This document shows positions 34,077 through 41,918 of a stretch of DNA of 64,000 nucleotides, piece after piece. The DNA is from Aquimarina rhabdastrellae (GTDB lineage: Bacteria > Bacteroidota > Bacteroidia > Flavobacteriales > Flavobacteriaceae): positions 27,096-91,095 of the forward strand of contig CANDNT010000014.1 in NCBI GenBank assembly GCA_947387485.1, given 5' to 3'. Each line of letters starts with the position of its first letter. The stretch's first letter is position 1. A program made the position numbers and the translations under genes. Under the pieces are notes generated by a model. The model was not told the origin of the DNA. It was given only the letters and a program-made list of their open reading frames with translations, and ran no database searches.

Positions 34077-35419
34077 TACACTCTTTTTTTGTGATTTAGT
34101 TCTTTTCTCAAATACACTCCTGTTACTAGGGTAGAAAGTAAATCGGCTATAGGAAAAGCTATCCAAACACCTATAAGTCCAAAATATATAGGAAGGGTTA
34201 ATATCAAGGGAATTAAGAAAAAACCTTGCTTAGTCAGTGTCAATAATAAAGCTGGTTTAACTTTTCCTATAGACTGAAAATATGCAGATCCTATTAATTG
34301 TACAGCAATCAATGGTGTAACTGCAAATATTATCCTTAACGCATTGGGCGTGTTTTCTAGAACATTTGTATCGTTTGTGAATATCATTACTATTTCTAAT
34401 GGAAATATCACGATGACTATAAATATTAAAAGAGCAATCATTGATCCATAGAGAATAGATTTTTTAACGGTTTCTTGTAATCTCTCGTAATTATTTGCCC
34501 CATAATTATATCCTACAATAGGCATGAAACCTTGGGTAATTCCTTGAATAGGAAATAAGGCAAAAGATAATACTCTACTAATTATACCGTAAACTGCAAT
34601 AGACAATTCTCCTCCATATGTGAATAACGTGTGATTTAATACTATGGAAAGTGCACTTACAACTCCTTGTCTTGCAAGCGTAACTCCTCCTATAGCTGAA
34701 ATTTCTTTTATAATAGAGAATTGTAATTGTATACATTTTAAATTAACTCGTAGTCGTGTATATTTTGATCTAAAAAACCAAAAGGTATACGCAAAAGAAA
34801 TTATATAGGATAAGGTAGTCGCCCATGCTGCTCCTACCATCCCAAAATCATAGTAATAAATAAGTAAAGTATCTAGTATGATGTTTGCTACAGCTGGTAA
34901 TATCATTGCAACCATCGAAAATTTAGGTTTCCCTTCTGCTCTTATCACGGGATTTCCTGTCATGGCTAATGCCAAAAAAGGAGATCCAAACATTAGAATT
35001 GTATAATAGCCTTCTGCTGTTTGGATTATTCCTCCTTTAGCTCCAAAAATGAATAAAATATCATTTCTAAATATTAAGCCTAGGGTCAAAAGAATCATAC
35101 TTATACCAAACGACATAGCGATCTGGTTCCCGCAAATGTCTAATGCTTTTTTCCTATTATCAGAACCTAAAGCCCTTGAAATCATTGATGATCCTCCTAT
35201 ACCAATGGCCATTCCTACAGATGATATAAGAAAAATAATGGGTAATACTACAGTAATAGCTGCTATAGCCGTTGTACCAATCCAATTTCCTACAAAAATG
35301 GTATCTACCAACATGTTTAATGACATCACCAAAATACCTATGGCCGCGGGTACTGATTGCTCAATAATTAATTTACCAACGGGTTTTGTACCGAACTCTT
35401 CTACTTTACTTTTTGTCAT
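34076..35419 (-). CDS. MATE-family multidrug exporter
   Basis: 447 residues with twelve membrane helices in two MatE repeats (N-terminal KPVGKLIIEQSVPAAIGILV, then VDTIFVGNWIG; second repeat starting near ISRVLSFALFPIQGITQGFM with VGYNYGANNYERLQ). MATE pumps use sodium or proton gradients to expel cationic drugs at the inner membrane. It lies inside the long minus-strand operon, 146 bp after the MBL gene, and is coupled by TAATG to the ferredoxin gene. It resembles the NorM/DinF-like group common in Bacteroidota. Confidence 0.93.
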   Translation of the reverse strand: MTKSKVEEFGTKPVGKLIIEQSVPAAIGILVMSLNMLVDTIFVGNWIGTTAIAAITVVLPIIFLISSVGMAIGIGGSSMISRALGSDNRKKALDICGNQIAMSFGISMILLTLGLIFRNDILFIFGAKGGIIQTAEGYYTILMFGSPFLALAMTGNPVIRAEGKPKFSMVAMILPAVANIILDTLLIYYYDFGMVGAAWATTLSYIISFAYTFWFFRSKYTRLRVNLKCIQLQFSIIKEISAIGGVTLARQGVVSALSIVLNHTLFTYGGELSIAVYGIISRVLSFALFPIQGITQGFMPIVGYNYGANNYERLQETVKKSILYGSMIALLIFIVIVIFPLEIVMIFTNDTNVLENTPNALRIIFAVTPLIAVQLIGSAYFQSIGKVKPALLLTLTKQGFFLIPLILTLPIYFGLIGVWIAFPIADLLSTLVTGVYLRKELNHKKRV

Positions 35420-35565
35420 CTAATTTTTGAGAACTTGTTTTAATAGTTTTTCTTTTATAGAAATCCCTTAAGGAGGTTATCAATAATAATGTGCTATTGT
35501 TCTTGATTAATTTCCAAAGCATCATGCATTCCTACCTTTTACATTTGACAAGATTACATCTACTT

Positions 35566-36195
35566 TTATTTTTTTTGATCTATTAATTTATCAATTACTT
35601 CAACCCATTCTTTATTAGTCACCTCTCCATAAGGTTCATTCCCAAGAAAACCACTACTCAAAACCACATCAGGTTTTAGTTTTCTAAGTTTTTGTAAAGA
35701 TGTCATCATATCTTGATTCGTTCCTCCAAAACCTTTGATTACAAATGTGCTCCATCTTCCGTCCCATTTAAAAATGGTATCACCTGAAAAAAGATATGAT
35801 TTACCGTAAGGAGATTCATAATAATAGCATATACTACCATTTGTGTGTCCTGGAGTAAAAAATACTTTAACATTTTCTATTTCCGTATCCTGATTATCAA
35901 ACTCAATATCTGTGGTTACATGTTTTTTTGCATACAATGCTTCAAGTTTCCCAATTCCCATCATTGGAGAAAATTCATTTTTGATTCTCTTAAGAGAAGC
36001 CCCCACTTCATCTCTATGAGTCAATAATTGATATTTAATTCCCCCTAACTCTGCTATTTTATCCAGATCTTTTCTATTGCCTGTGTTATAGAACAATATA
36101 TTACCTTCTGGACGGGTTAATAAATAAGCATGTGTATTTAACATTCCTGAGCTATATATTTTACTCTGCCATAAATCTGGATATATCTGTTTCAT
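35566..36195 (-). CDS. Metallo-beta-lactamase-fold protein (copy B)
   Basis: 209 residues, paralogue of the gene at 21598-22233: same start MKQIYPDLWQS, same FTPGHTNGSICYYY and YLFSGDTIF. The first metal motif is THRDEVG, keeping only H60 where copy A has three histidines and the family HxHxDH. The C-terminal histidine is absent too. Hydrolase activity of the usual type is doubtful. Immediately upstream lie the two ends of a deleted MFS exporter, so this copy has lost its partner and now sits in the dps operon, where MATE follows. Confidence 0.75.
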   Translation of the reverse strand: MKQIYPDLWQSKIYSSGMLNTHAYLLTRPEGNILFYNTGNRKDLDKIAELGGIKYQLLTHRDEVGASLKRIKNEFSPMMGIGKLEALYAKKHVTTDIEFDNQDTEIENVKVFFTPGHTNGSICYYYESPYGKSYLFSGDTIFKWDGRWSTFVIKGFGGTNQDMMTSLQKLRKLKPDVVLSSGFLGNEPYGEVTNKEWVEVIDKLIDQKK

Positions 36196-36206
36196 ATCTG
36201 AGTTTT

Positions 36207-36349
36207 TTAATGTTTTATATAGTATCTCTGATTGTCTGTGGTTGTTTTTTCTACTATAACAAAAGTGAACTATAATATTGCTACATAGATATTAATGATA
36301 TCATTAGGGCTACAAACTCGATATTTATTTTATCGGAATCGCTTTTACT
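36207..36349 (-). pseudogene. MFS exporter reduced to N- and C-terminal ends
   Basis: From 36349 downward the translation is SDSDKINIEFVALMISLIS, matching the start of the intact exporter (NSNKINIEFVALMASLMS). After a short unmatched stretch of about 20 bp the frame FTFVIVEKTT...YIKH-stop matches its end (LTFVFVEKTS...TLQN-stop). Around 370 codons between them are gone. The 10 bp before the next ATG are also alike (ACTCA.ATGAAACA). So the pair exporter-MBL was once complete here, as it still is at 21.6-23.5 kb. Confidence 0.8.
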
Positions 36350-36368
36350 TATCTCCCCCCTTTCTTGT

Positions 36369-36674
36369 TTAATATTTTTTATACCTTAACTTTTCAATCA
36401 TTTCTGGTGAGAGTGCTTCCGAATAAATCCCGTATGCATCTAGTATTGTACCTTTATTTCCATCTTCTGTTTCTAGAGCGTATAGTATTGACTCACTTCC
36501 TGGATCTGACATATCTTCGAAGCGATACATTTCGATAATCGTAAATTCTTGTATCGCACACTCTTGTTTTAATGCATTACAGATAATCGTGTTTTCCTTT
36601 ATATTGTAGTCATGTATATAGCCTCTTTCGTATAAATCCTCTAGAGCTTCGACTAAATTATTATATGCTTTCAT
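36369..36674 (-). CDS. Conserved small protein, often labelled PRPP synthetase-like
   Basis: 101 residues: MKAYNNLVEALEDLYERGY, CAIQEFTIIEMYRFEDMSDP, GTILDAYGIYSEALSPEM. Short proteins of this kind are frequent in Bacteroidota and are often named phosphoribosylpyrophosphate synthetase, although at this length they cannot hold that enzyme's fold; the name should not be trusted. It overlaps the RidA gene by 14 bp, so they are co-translated within the dps operon. Function unknown. Confidence 0.75.
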   Translation of the reverse strand: MKAYNNLVEALEDLYERGYIHDYNIKENTIICNALKQECAIQEFTIIEMYRFEDMSDPGSESILYALETEDGNKGTILDAYGIYSEALSPEMIEKLRYKKY

Positions 36675-37080
36675 TGGATTCGTTTTTAAAGGCTATTGCA
36701 TCTATCTCTATAAGCATACCATCTAATGCTAATCTCGGTACAGGAATCAATGTACTTGTTGGATACTTTTCACCCCAAGCATTTAAAAGTTCTTCTGATA
36801 ATATCTCTAAGCGTTCATTTGAATGATCAACAACTAATACTGTAATTTTTATAATATCATCAATAGAAGATTCATTTGCTTCTAGTGCAAGACTCAGGTT
36901 TTTTAAAGTTGTTTTTACTTGTGTTCTAAAATCATTAGAAATTTCTAGTGCTGCATTTTCATCTCCAAATTGACCAGAAACAAAAATGTATCTCCCATTA
37001 GTTGGGGTACTTATTGTTTGGCAAAAGCCATATGGAGAAGGATCAAAAAGCGTTTTTGGGTTTTTCCTTATTACTTGCAT
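36661..37080 (-). CDS. RidA/YjgF-family protein
   Basis: 139 residues, usual length. Trimeric chorismate-mutase-like fold; family patterns YGFCQTISTPTNGRYIFVSGQ, TVLVVDHSNERLEIL, STLIPVPRLALDGMLIEIDA. RidA proteins hydrolyse reactive enamines/imines and can become chaperones when chlorinated. The usual arginine is visible near VPRLALDG. It lies 27 bp after dps and overlaps the next gene, fitting a damage-control operon under the AraC-type promoter at 38034-38100. Confidence 0.85.
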   Translation of the reverse strand: MQVIRKNPKTLFDPSPYGFCQTISTPTNGRYIFVSGQFGDENAALEISNDFRTQVKTTLKNLSLALEANESSIDDIIKITVLVVDHSNERLEILSEELLNAWGEKYPTSTLIPVPRLALDGMLIEIDAIAFKNESNESI

Positions 37081-37107
37081 TGCGCTTGTTTTTAATTTAT
37101 TAATCCT

Positions 37108-37581
37108 TTATCCTAGATATGAAGAATACATCCAGATACTTTTTTCTTGCTCTCTTATGTAATCACTCATTAAAGCATTGGTACCTTCATCTGCTGAACC
37201 TTCAGAAATTGATAATATCTCACGCTCTAATGGTAGAAGTTTGGCATACGCTTTTAGGATATTCTTGATCGCTTCTTTACCTAAAGTGACATTTCTATCT
37301 TGGTCTATTTTTGCATGACCTATATAATCTGAAAAAGTATGTAGCGGGGTATGTCCTAAAGTAAGTACTCTTTCTGCTATTTCATCTATTTTTACTAGGG
37401 AGTCATTATATAACTCTTCAAACTTAAGATGCAATTCGAAAAAATTGTCTCCTTTGATGTTCCAATGATATCCTCTTGTATTCATATAAAAAACCTGATA
37501 ATTGGCTAATAGTTCGTTTAAACGTTCTGCTAAAATTTTGGTTTTTTGCGGATCCAGACCTATTTGATTTTTTGTAATCAT
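37108..37581 (-). CDS. dps: Dps-family DNA-protecting ferritin
   Basis: 157 residues. Inter-subunit ferroxidase ligands are all visible: H39 (RGYHWNIKG), H51 (ELHLKFEELY), D66 and E70 (IDEIAER). The protein should form a 12-subunit shell that oxidises iron with hydrogen peroxide. It is the first intact gene of the long operon; between it and the promoter lies a dead sodB end. A dead copy of this same dps is beside intact sodB at 405-584. A second, more distant intact Dps is at 62409-62858. Confidence 0.94.
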   Translation of the reverse strand: MITKNQIGLDPQKTKILAERLNELLANYQVFYMNTRGYHWNIKGDNFFELHLKFEELYNDSLVKIDEIAERVLTLGHTPLHTFSDYIGHAKIDQDRNVTLGKEAIKNILKAYAKLLPLEREILSISEGSADEGTNALMSDYIREQEKSIWMYSSYLG

Positions 37582-37606
37582 TGTGTTTCTTTTTTATTTG
37601 ATCTTT

Positions 37607-37765
37607 CTATAATACAGCTTCATATTTCTGAGAAACTTTTTCCCAATCGATTACTTCAAAAAAGGCATTGATGTAATCCGGCCTTAGGTTTTGATATTTT
37701 AGGTAATAGGCATGTTCCCATACATCTATTCCTATTATTGGTATCCTTTTAATACCTGTTTCCAT
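37607..37765 (-). pseudogene. sodB remnant, C-terminal part
   Basis: The frame from 37765 reads [21 protein letters not shown], continues [20 protein letters not shown] and ends [15 protein letters not shown], nearly identical to the end of the intact sodB. The upstream two-thirds, with ligands H27 and H76, have been lost or scrambled between about 37766 and 38010. The AraC-type promoter that drove it is still in place (38034-38100) and now drives dps. It is the mirror of the dead dps next to the intact sodB. Confidence 0.88.
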
Positions 37766-38033
37766 TAGTAGATAAGAAGCTTCAAATATTCTTTTAATGA
37801 TGCGCGCCTTTTTGTATTATAAAGCTCGTAATGAGGTAAGCTGTCTTTTCTTTTTTTGTAATGGTCTCTACATTTTATGCCTTTACATTTATAACTTCTT
37901 ATTTATTCTTATCTGTCTTTCCTTTTTTATCTTATTGACTCTTATCTTTTCTTGTTTTGCAGGAAATTATTCTTCCTATAATCGTTATTTAATTCAATGT
38001 TATTTTTATCTCTTTGTTCTCTTATTCTGCATA

Positions 38034-38100
38034 CAAATTTAGTCGTGACAAGACAGATTTAAAAAGTTGATTTTATTGTTTTTATGGTTAAAAACTATGT
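38034..38100 (-). promoter_or_regulatory. Promoter with AraC half-sites for the dps operon
   Basis: -7 box TAAATTTG at 38034-38041. The distal GGT at 38086 opens a well-kept half-site ATGGTTAAAAACTATG (38084-38099). The proximal one at 38065 is AGT instead of GGT but keeps ATTG at the right offset. Spacings are 31 and 21 bp. It aligns with the RND and sodB promoters over about 65 bp. Confidence 0.65.
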
Positions 38101-38322
38101 TTTTAATAGCCACCTACTAATTATGGAGTTGTACTTATACTAATAAGTATATGAATTGTCATCTTTTATTTTGAAAATAATCTAAACTGTAGCTTTCGTC
38201 AAGCTAATAATTTGATAAAAAGACTGCTAAATAAAATCATGTAAGACGTATGGAAGATAAAATAGGAAGTATTCTGTAGTTCATAAATGCATTAAGATTA
38301 TATATTAAAAAAGCATAAAAAA

Positions 38323-38369
38323 AGTCCAGTACTTTATTATTTCCTTTTTGAAATAATATGTACTGAACT
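38323..38369 (-). terminator. Terminator of the AraC 3/lipoprotein unit
   Basis: A long stem (about 20 bp, few mismatches) from AGTCCAGTAC...TTATTTC to GAAATAATATGTACTGAACT, then TTTTTTT on the minus strand, about 30 bp after the lipoprotein stop. Confidence 0.85.
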
Positions 38370-38399
38370 CAATGATTTATAATTTATTTAAAAGAAGTT

Positions 38400-38690
38400 T
38401 TAGTCTTCTAGCAACTGGATATTTTTTGAAATGATTATTGGAGGTTTCATTTTTATTACTTCTATAATTTCTAAAGCAATTTTATTTCCTTGATCAACTT
38501 CTATATAATTACCGTTAGGAATACTTATTATGGTAGTAAAAACTTCATTCTTATCGTTTTTAAGAAATAACATTTGTCCATCTTTTTCTTGTTCAATTTT
38601 TGTTATTAAAAACTCTAGACGTTTTTCCTTTATACTACATCCTATTGTAAAAATGACAATAAAAAGGAATACTATTAGATTTTTCACCAT
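38400..38690 (-). CDS. Small lipoprotein of unknown function
   Basis: 96 residues: lipoprotein signal LIVFLFIVIFTIGCSIKE with lipid cysteine C18, then a compact beta-rich domain (RLEFLITKIEQEKDGQMLFL, EVFTTIISIPNGNYIEV, KIALEIIEV). The family is not recognised. It lies 29 bp after the AraC gene on the same strand and ahead of a strong terminator, so the two form a two-gene unit under the regulator's own AraC-type promoter. A sensing or feedback role is possible but unproven. Confidence 0.65.
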   Translation of the reverse strand: MVKNLIVFLFIVIFTIGCSIKEKRLEFLITKIEQEKDGQMLFLKNDKNEVFTTIISIPNGNYIEVDQGNKIALEIIEVIKMKPPIIISKNIQLLED

Positions 38691-38719
38691 GATATTTTTG
38701 TTTTCTCTATTCTTAAAAT

Positions 38720-39625
38720 TTATGTCTTGTTTGATAAGTTCTTGTATTGTCTTGGTGTAAGGTCTGTTTGTTTTTTAAAATATTTCACAAAATTAGAATT
38801 GTCATCAAATCCTAATAAAAACCCAATTTCTGCTATTGAGTTAGTTGACTGTTTCAACATGGATTTTGCTTCTAATACTAAATATTCATTAATTACCTGT
38901 TTGGCAGTTTTACCAGTGGTCTTTTTTATGCATTCAGATAAATAAATAGTACTTATATTTAACTTTTCTGCGTAGTATTTAATAGGTTTATGTTTGTGTT
39001 TTGTTTTCTTAATGACATTTTCAAAATTATAGGTTATCTCCTGACTTCTGGATTTTAAATAACTTACTCCTTTAGAAAACTCCAATTCTCTTTTTGCTTT
39101 TATCAAGAAAATACTCAAATAGGCCTTGATAACTTCGAAATTACCATCTAAATTACTATTGTATTCCTTTTTAATTTTTTTAAATAGGCTAACGAATTTT
39201 TTTATTTGTTTATCGTTAAGCTGAAAACTTGATATAGTATTATTATTGAAATATGGAAAATTCTCATAAATATTAAAAACATCTATTGCTATTGGCAAAA
39301 ACTCTGGTTTAAAGAGCATTATATAGCTCATTGTTTCTGGTTGAACATCATTTAGCTCCCAAGTAACAATTTGACCTGGTGATACAAACGATAAATTATA
39401 ATCCAGTGCATTAGTTGTATTCTCATTAATTGACACATTAGCATCGTATCCCATAGAAAAAGAGATCTCAAAATAATCATGTGCATATGTAATTTCTGAA
39501 TTCCCTATAATTTGATCATAATCATAATCTTCAAATTTTGCTATGTAAAATCCCTTACTCTTTAGCATAGGTATACCGATATCTTTTAGAAAATCGTTAA
39601 TGTTATGGTAATGCTTAACGGTCAT
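38720..39625 (-). CDS. AraC-family transcriptional regulator (paralogue 3)
   Basis: 301 residues, full-length paralogue of the genes at 1291 and 25601. Double HTH at about 205-295 (YYAEKLNISTIYLSECIKK, SIAEIGFLLGFDDNSNFVKY, TDLTPRQYK). The N-terminal domain contains IAKFEDYDYD, ISFSMGYDANVS and VSPGQIVTW. Its promoter (39653-39720) has the clearest pair of half-sites of all, so it is probably autoregulated. The dps operon next downstream also carries the operator. Because the DNA-reading helices match those of paralogues 1 and 2, cross-control is expected. Confidence 0.89.
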   Translation of the reverse strand: MTVKHYHNINDFLKDIGIPMLKSKGFYIAKFEDYDYDQIIGNSEITYAHDYFEISFSMGYDANVSINENTTNALDYNLSFVSPGQIVTWELNDVQPETMSYIMLFKPEFLPIAIDVFNIYENFPYFNNNTISSFQLNDKQIKKFVSLFKKIKKEYNSNLDGNFEVIKAYLSIFLIKAKRELEFSKGVSYLKSRSQEITYNFENVIKKTKHKHKPIKYYAEKLNISTIYLSECIKKTTGKTAKQVINEYLVLEAKSMLKQSTNSIAEIGFLLGFDDNSNFVKYFKKQTDLTPRQYKNLSNKT

Positions 39626-39652
39626 TTATTGAGATCTACGGATTATAAAATA

Positions 39653-39720
39653 CAAATATACATCTTGAACATCATAGCAAAATGGTTCAATATCATGCAA
39701 TCATGGTTAAATATTATGTT
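39653..39720 (-). promoter_or_regulatory. Promoter and best-conserved AraC half-sites (paralogue 3)
   Basis: -7 box TATATTTG at 39653-39660. Half-sites ATGGTTCAATATCATG (39682-39697) and ATGGTTAAATATTATG (39703-39718) are a direct repeat, 14 of 16 bases equal, 21 bp apart, two helical turns. The first GGT is 31 bp from the -7 box. Confidence 0.78.
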
Positions 39721-39761
39721 TTAGTATTAAAAAATAATATTTTAATGAAATCTAGTTCAAA

Positions 39762-40440
39762 AGTTAGAGGAGAATTATATTTATGAATAGCCAATGTAGA
39801 TTAACAATTCCTGTGTATTATATATCCTTCTTTGCTAATTAATCTTCACTTATAAAAAATACAACAATTGCTAGATCAACCCCAATTGGGATCAGTCTCA
39901 AAAGTTGTGTGTGAATTAAAATATAATAATGAATGTCGAATATATAGTTAAGATTAACGATAGTTGATTTTAGATTAATTCGATCGCGGAGTCGAAGTAA
40001 CGAATTTCACTCAAAACTAACCAATTTATTATTATTCATTTATCACTCAAAAAAACATTTTAGATTTATTAAGCTTATTCTTTTTCCCATTGCCACAAAA
40101 AGAATCAAAAAAGTCTAGGCTTACGAAACTATAGCTAAATTTATTATTCGGAAGCTAAACTTAAGACAAACTCGCTTGCGCTCAAACAGTCCAAAGTTTT
40201 TAACGCTTCTTTCATTGCAAATTTTACGCTATACTTTCGATAGGCCAATTGATAGCTAATGAATATCGAATGTAGAATAACAAATTTTGATTTTAGATTT
40301 ACTTATCACAGGGCTTGTCTGGTCATTAGCACAGTCGAAGTTACAGTACTCAAAAACTACATAACTAACCAACTCCACATCAAAAAACCTTTTGAATTTT
40401 AGATTCAATCCCACTCATCTCTCATCACTAATCATTCGTC
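39762..40440. repeat. Cluster of degenerate intergenic repeats
   Basis: This 930-bp space has no supported gene. It is a patchwork of decayed repeat units: GGAGAATTATATTTATGAAT (39769-39788, also at 2475), GAATATCGAATGTAGA-like stretches near 39932, 40260 and 39785, TTAGATT-rich pieces, and TCATCACTAATCATTCG near 40425, as in 2661-2677. Short GC-richer bits (CTCGCTTGCGCTCAAACAG near 40173) resemble extragenic palindromic repeats. It separates the accessory region from the conserved chromosome. Confidence 0.55.
39855..39888. repeat. 34-bp exact direct repeat, copy 1
   Basis: Identical over 34 bp to 40449-40482 and begins AAAAATACAACAATTGCTAG. The match extends a few bases to the left (CACTTAT). 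Both copies lie in the same 930-bp space, 594 bp apart. Confidence 0.8.
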
Positions 40441-40448
40441 ACTTATGC

Positions 40449-40482
40449 AAAAATACAACAATTGCTAGATCAACCCCAATTG
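40449..40482. repeat. 34-bp exact direct repeat, copy 2
   Basis: Second copy of the repeat at 39855-39888, ending ATCAACCCCAATTG. Two CAATTG palindromes lie within each copy. Confidence 0.8.
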
Positions 40483-40540
40483 CTTTTGATTCGAGTTAAA
40501 CTATTTTAGCATCAATTCTTATGATGGTCTAAAAACAAAA

Positions 40541-40570
40541 AAACCTGTAAATCATAAGATCTACAGGTTT
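40541..40570 (-). terminator. Terminator after tRNA-Pro
   Basis: Stem AAACCTGTA/TACAGGTTT with inner pairing, then TTTTTTTGTTTTT on the minus strand, 9 bp after the tRNA. Confidence 0.8.
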
Positions 40571-40578
40571 TATTTTTG

Positions 40579-40653
40579 TCGGGGTGGCAGGATTCGAACC
40601 TGCGACCTCCTGCTCCCAAAGCAGGCGCGATGACCGGGCTACGCTACACCCCG
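40579..40653 (-). tRNA. tRNA-Pro (anticodon UGG)
   Basis: 75 bases including the discriminator A. Acceptor stem CGGGGTG/CACCCCG, D arm GTAGCGTAGCCCGGTC, anticodon arm CCTGCTTTGGGAGCAGG with anticodon TGG, T arm GCAGGTTCGAATCCTGC. The 3' CCA is not encoded. It stands alone, followed by its own terminator, and marks the border between the repeat-rich accessory region and the core genes. I see no duplicated 3' tRNA end that would show an integrated element. Confidence 0.96.
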
Positions 40654-40734
40654 TTGCAATCATTGTTTTGCGGGTGCAAATATAAACAAATCTTACAATC
40701 TTACAAGATTTTTTTAAATCTTTTTTATTTTTAA

Positions 40735-41847
40735 TTATCGTACTTGATGGAATCTTATTTTTAATTCCCTTTCGATTTCTCTTATCTTACTTATTTCTTG
40801 TCTTACTATTAAAGCTAAAGATAGTCCTTTATTACCTGCCCTAGCGGTTCTACCACTTCTATGTGTATAATATTCTAATTGATCTGGTAATTGATAATGT
40901 ACAACAAAAGCCAAATTAGCTACATCAATTCCTCTTGCAGCAACATCTGTGGAGATCAATAATGGTATTGTTTTATTTTTAAAGGCTCTCATGACTTTAT
41001 CTCTATCTTTTTGAGTCATATCACCTTCTAGCAATCCTAATTCGTAATTCTTAGCCTTAAGTTGCTTATACAGTGTTCTTGCTGCAACTTTGGTCTTAGT
41101 AAAAATAATTCCTCTACTCTCTTTTTCTGTTTTTAAGAAATAGGTAAGTGTATCCAACTTATTTGCTTCTTCTCCCACCACAAATTGATGTTCGATATTA
41201 CGGTTTACAGTATTATTCTTATCTATCGTAATTCTAGCAGCATTTTTTGATACATATTTTTCTATAATTTCATGTAATGACTTAGGAATTGTAGCAGAAA
41301 ATAACCATACATTTCTTTTTCCTTTTGTCGCATGCAATATGGTATCTAGATCTTTTTTAAAACCCATACTCAACATTTCGTCAGCTTCGTCTAATATTAC
41401 AGTCTTAATCTTCGAAATGTTTATAGCATTCTTTTCGATAAGTTCTACTAATCTACCTGGAGTTGCTACAACTATATGTGTAGGTCTTTTTAGTCTTGAT
41501 ATCTGTACTCCTATCTTTTCTCCTCCATATACGGCTTCAGTAAAAATCTTATCTGTATATTTTGTAAACTTAAATAACTGTTTTGCTATCTGTTGTCCTA
41601 ATTCTCGTGTAGGAGCTAGAATCAATCCTTGGATTTCTTTTTTATTAGCATCTATTTGTGATAATAATGGCAATCCAAATGCTGCAGTTTTTCCTGTACC
41701 TGTTTGTGCTTTACCTACAAAATCAATTTTACTTTCTAATAAAACTGGAATGGCTTGTTCTTGTATTTTTGTTGGCGTTACAATCCCCATATCCTTCAAG
41801 CCTTTGTTTAAAGCTTTGGATACTCCTAATTCTGTAAAGGTCATCAT
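40735..41847 (-). CDS. DEAD-box RNA helicase
   Basis: 370 residues: Q motif (TPTKIQEQAIP), motif I AQTGTGKT, Ia PTRELGQQ, Ib TPGRL, II DEAD (LDEADEMLSMGF), III SAT, IV IIFTKTK, V STDVAARGIDV, VI HRSGRTARAG. It ends soon after motif VI, so it lacks the long basic tails of CsdA/DeaD and is closer to minimal RhlE-like helicases. It unwinds short RNA duplexes with ATP. It starts MMTF; the second Met is an equal start. Alone on its strand between tRNA-Pro and the DUF72 gene. Confidence 0.94.
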   Translation of the reverse strand: MMTFTELGVSKALNKGLKDMGIVTPTKIQEQAIPVLLESKIDFVGKAQTGTGKTAAFGLPLLSQIDANKKEIQGLILAPTRELGQQIAKQLFKFTKYTDKIFTEAVYGGEKIGVQISRLKRPTHIVVATPGRLVELIEKNAINISKIKTVILDEADEMLSMGFKKDLDTILHATKGKRNVWLFSATIPKSLHEIIEKYVSKNAARITIDKNNTVNRNIEHQFVVGEEANKLDTLTYFLKTEKESRGIIFTKTKVAARTLYKQLKAKNYELGLLEGDMTQKDRDKVMRAFKNKTIPLLISTDVAARGIDVANLAFVVHYQLPDQLEYYTHRSGRTARAGNKGLSLALIVRQEISKIREIERELKIRFHQVR

Positions 41848-41918
41848 TCAATATATTAAGTTGCAAAAATACTTTATTAAATTGATTGCACAAAAACATT
41901 ATGTTATACTAAAAATTT

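Noticed and set aside
37797..38042. Plus-strand 81-residue hydrophobic frame
   Set aside because: It is composed of T-rich DNA, overlaps the dps-operon promoter at its end and has no homologue pattern; it lies on decayed sodB DNA.
39855..40482. CRISPR array or transposon ends
   Set aside because: Only two copies of the 34-bp unit, 594 bp apart, with no regular spacers, no inverted termini and no transposase.
40579..40653. tRNA-Pro as an integration site of a genomic island
   Set aside because: No duplicated tRNA 3' end and no integrase gene are seen in the window.
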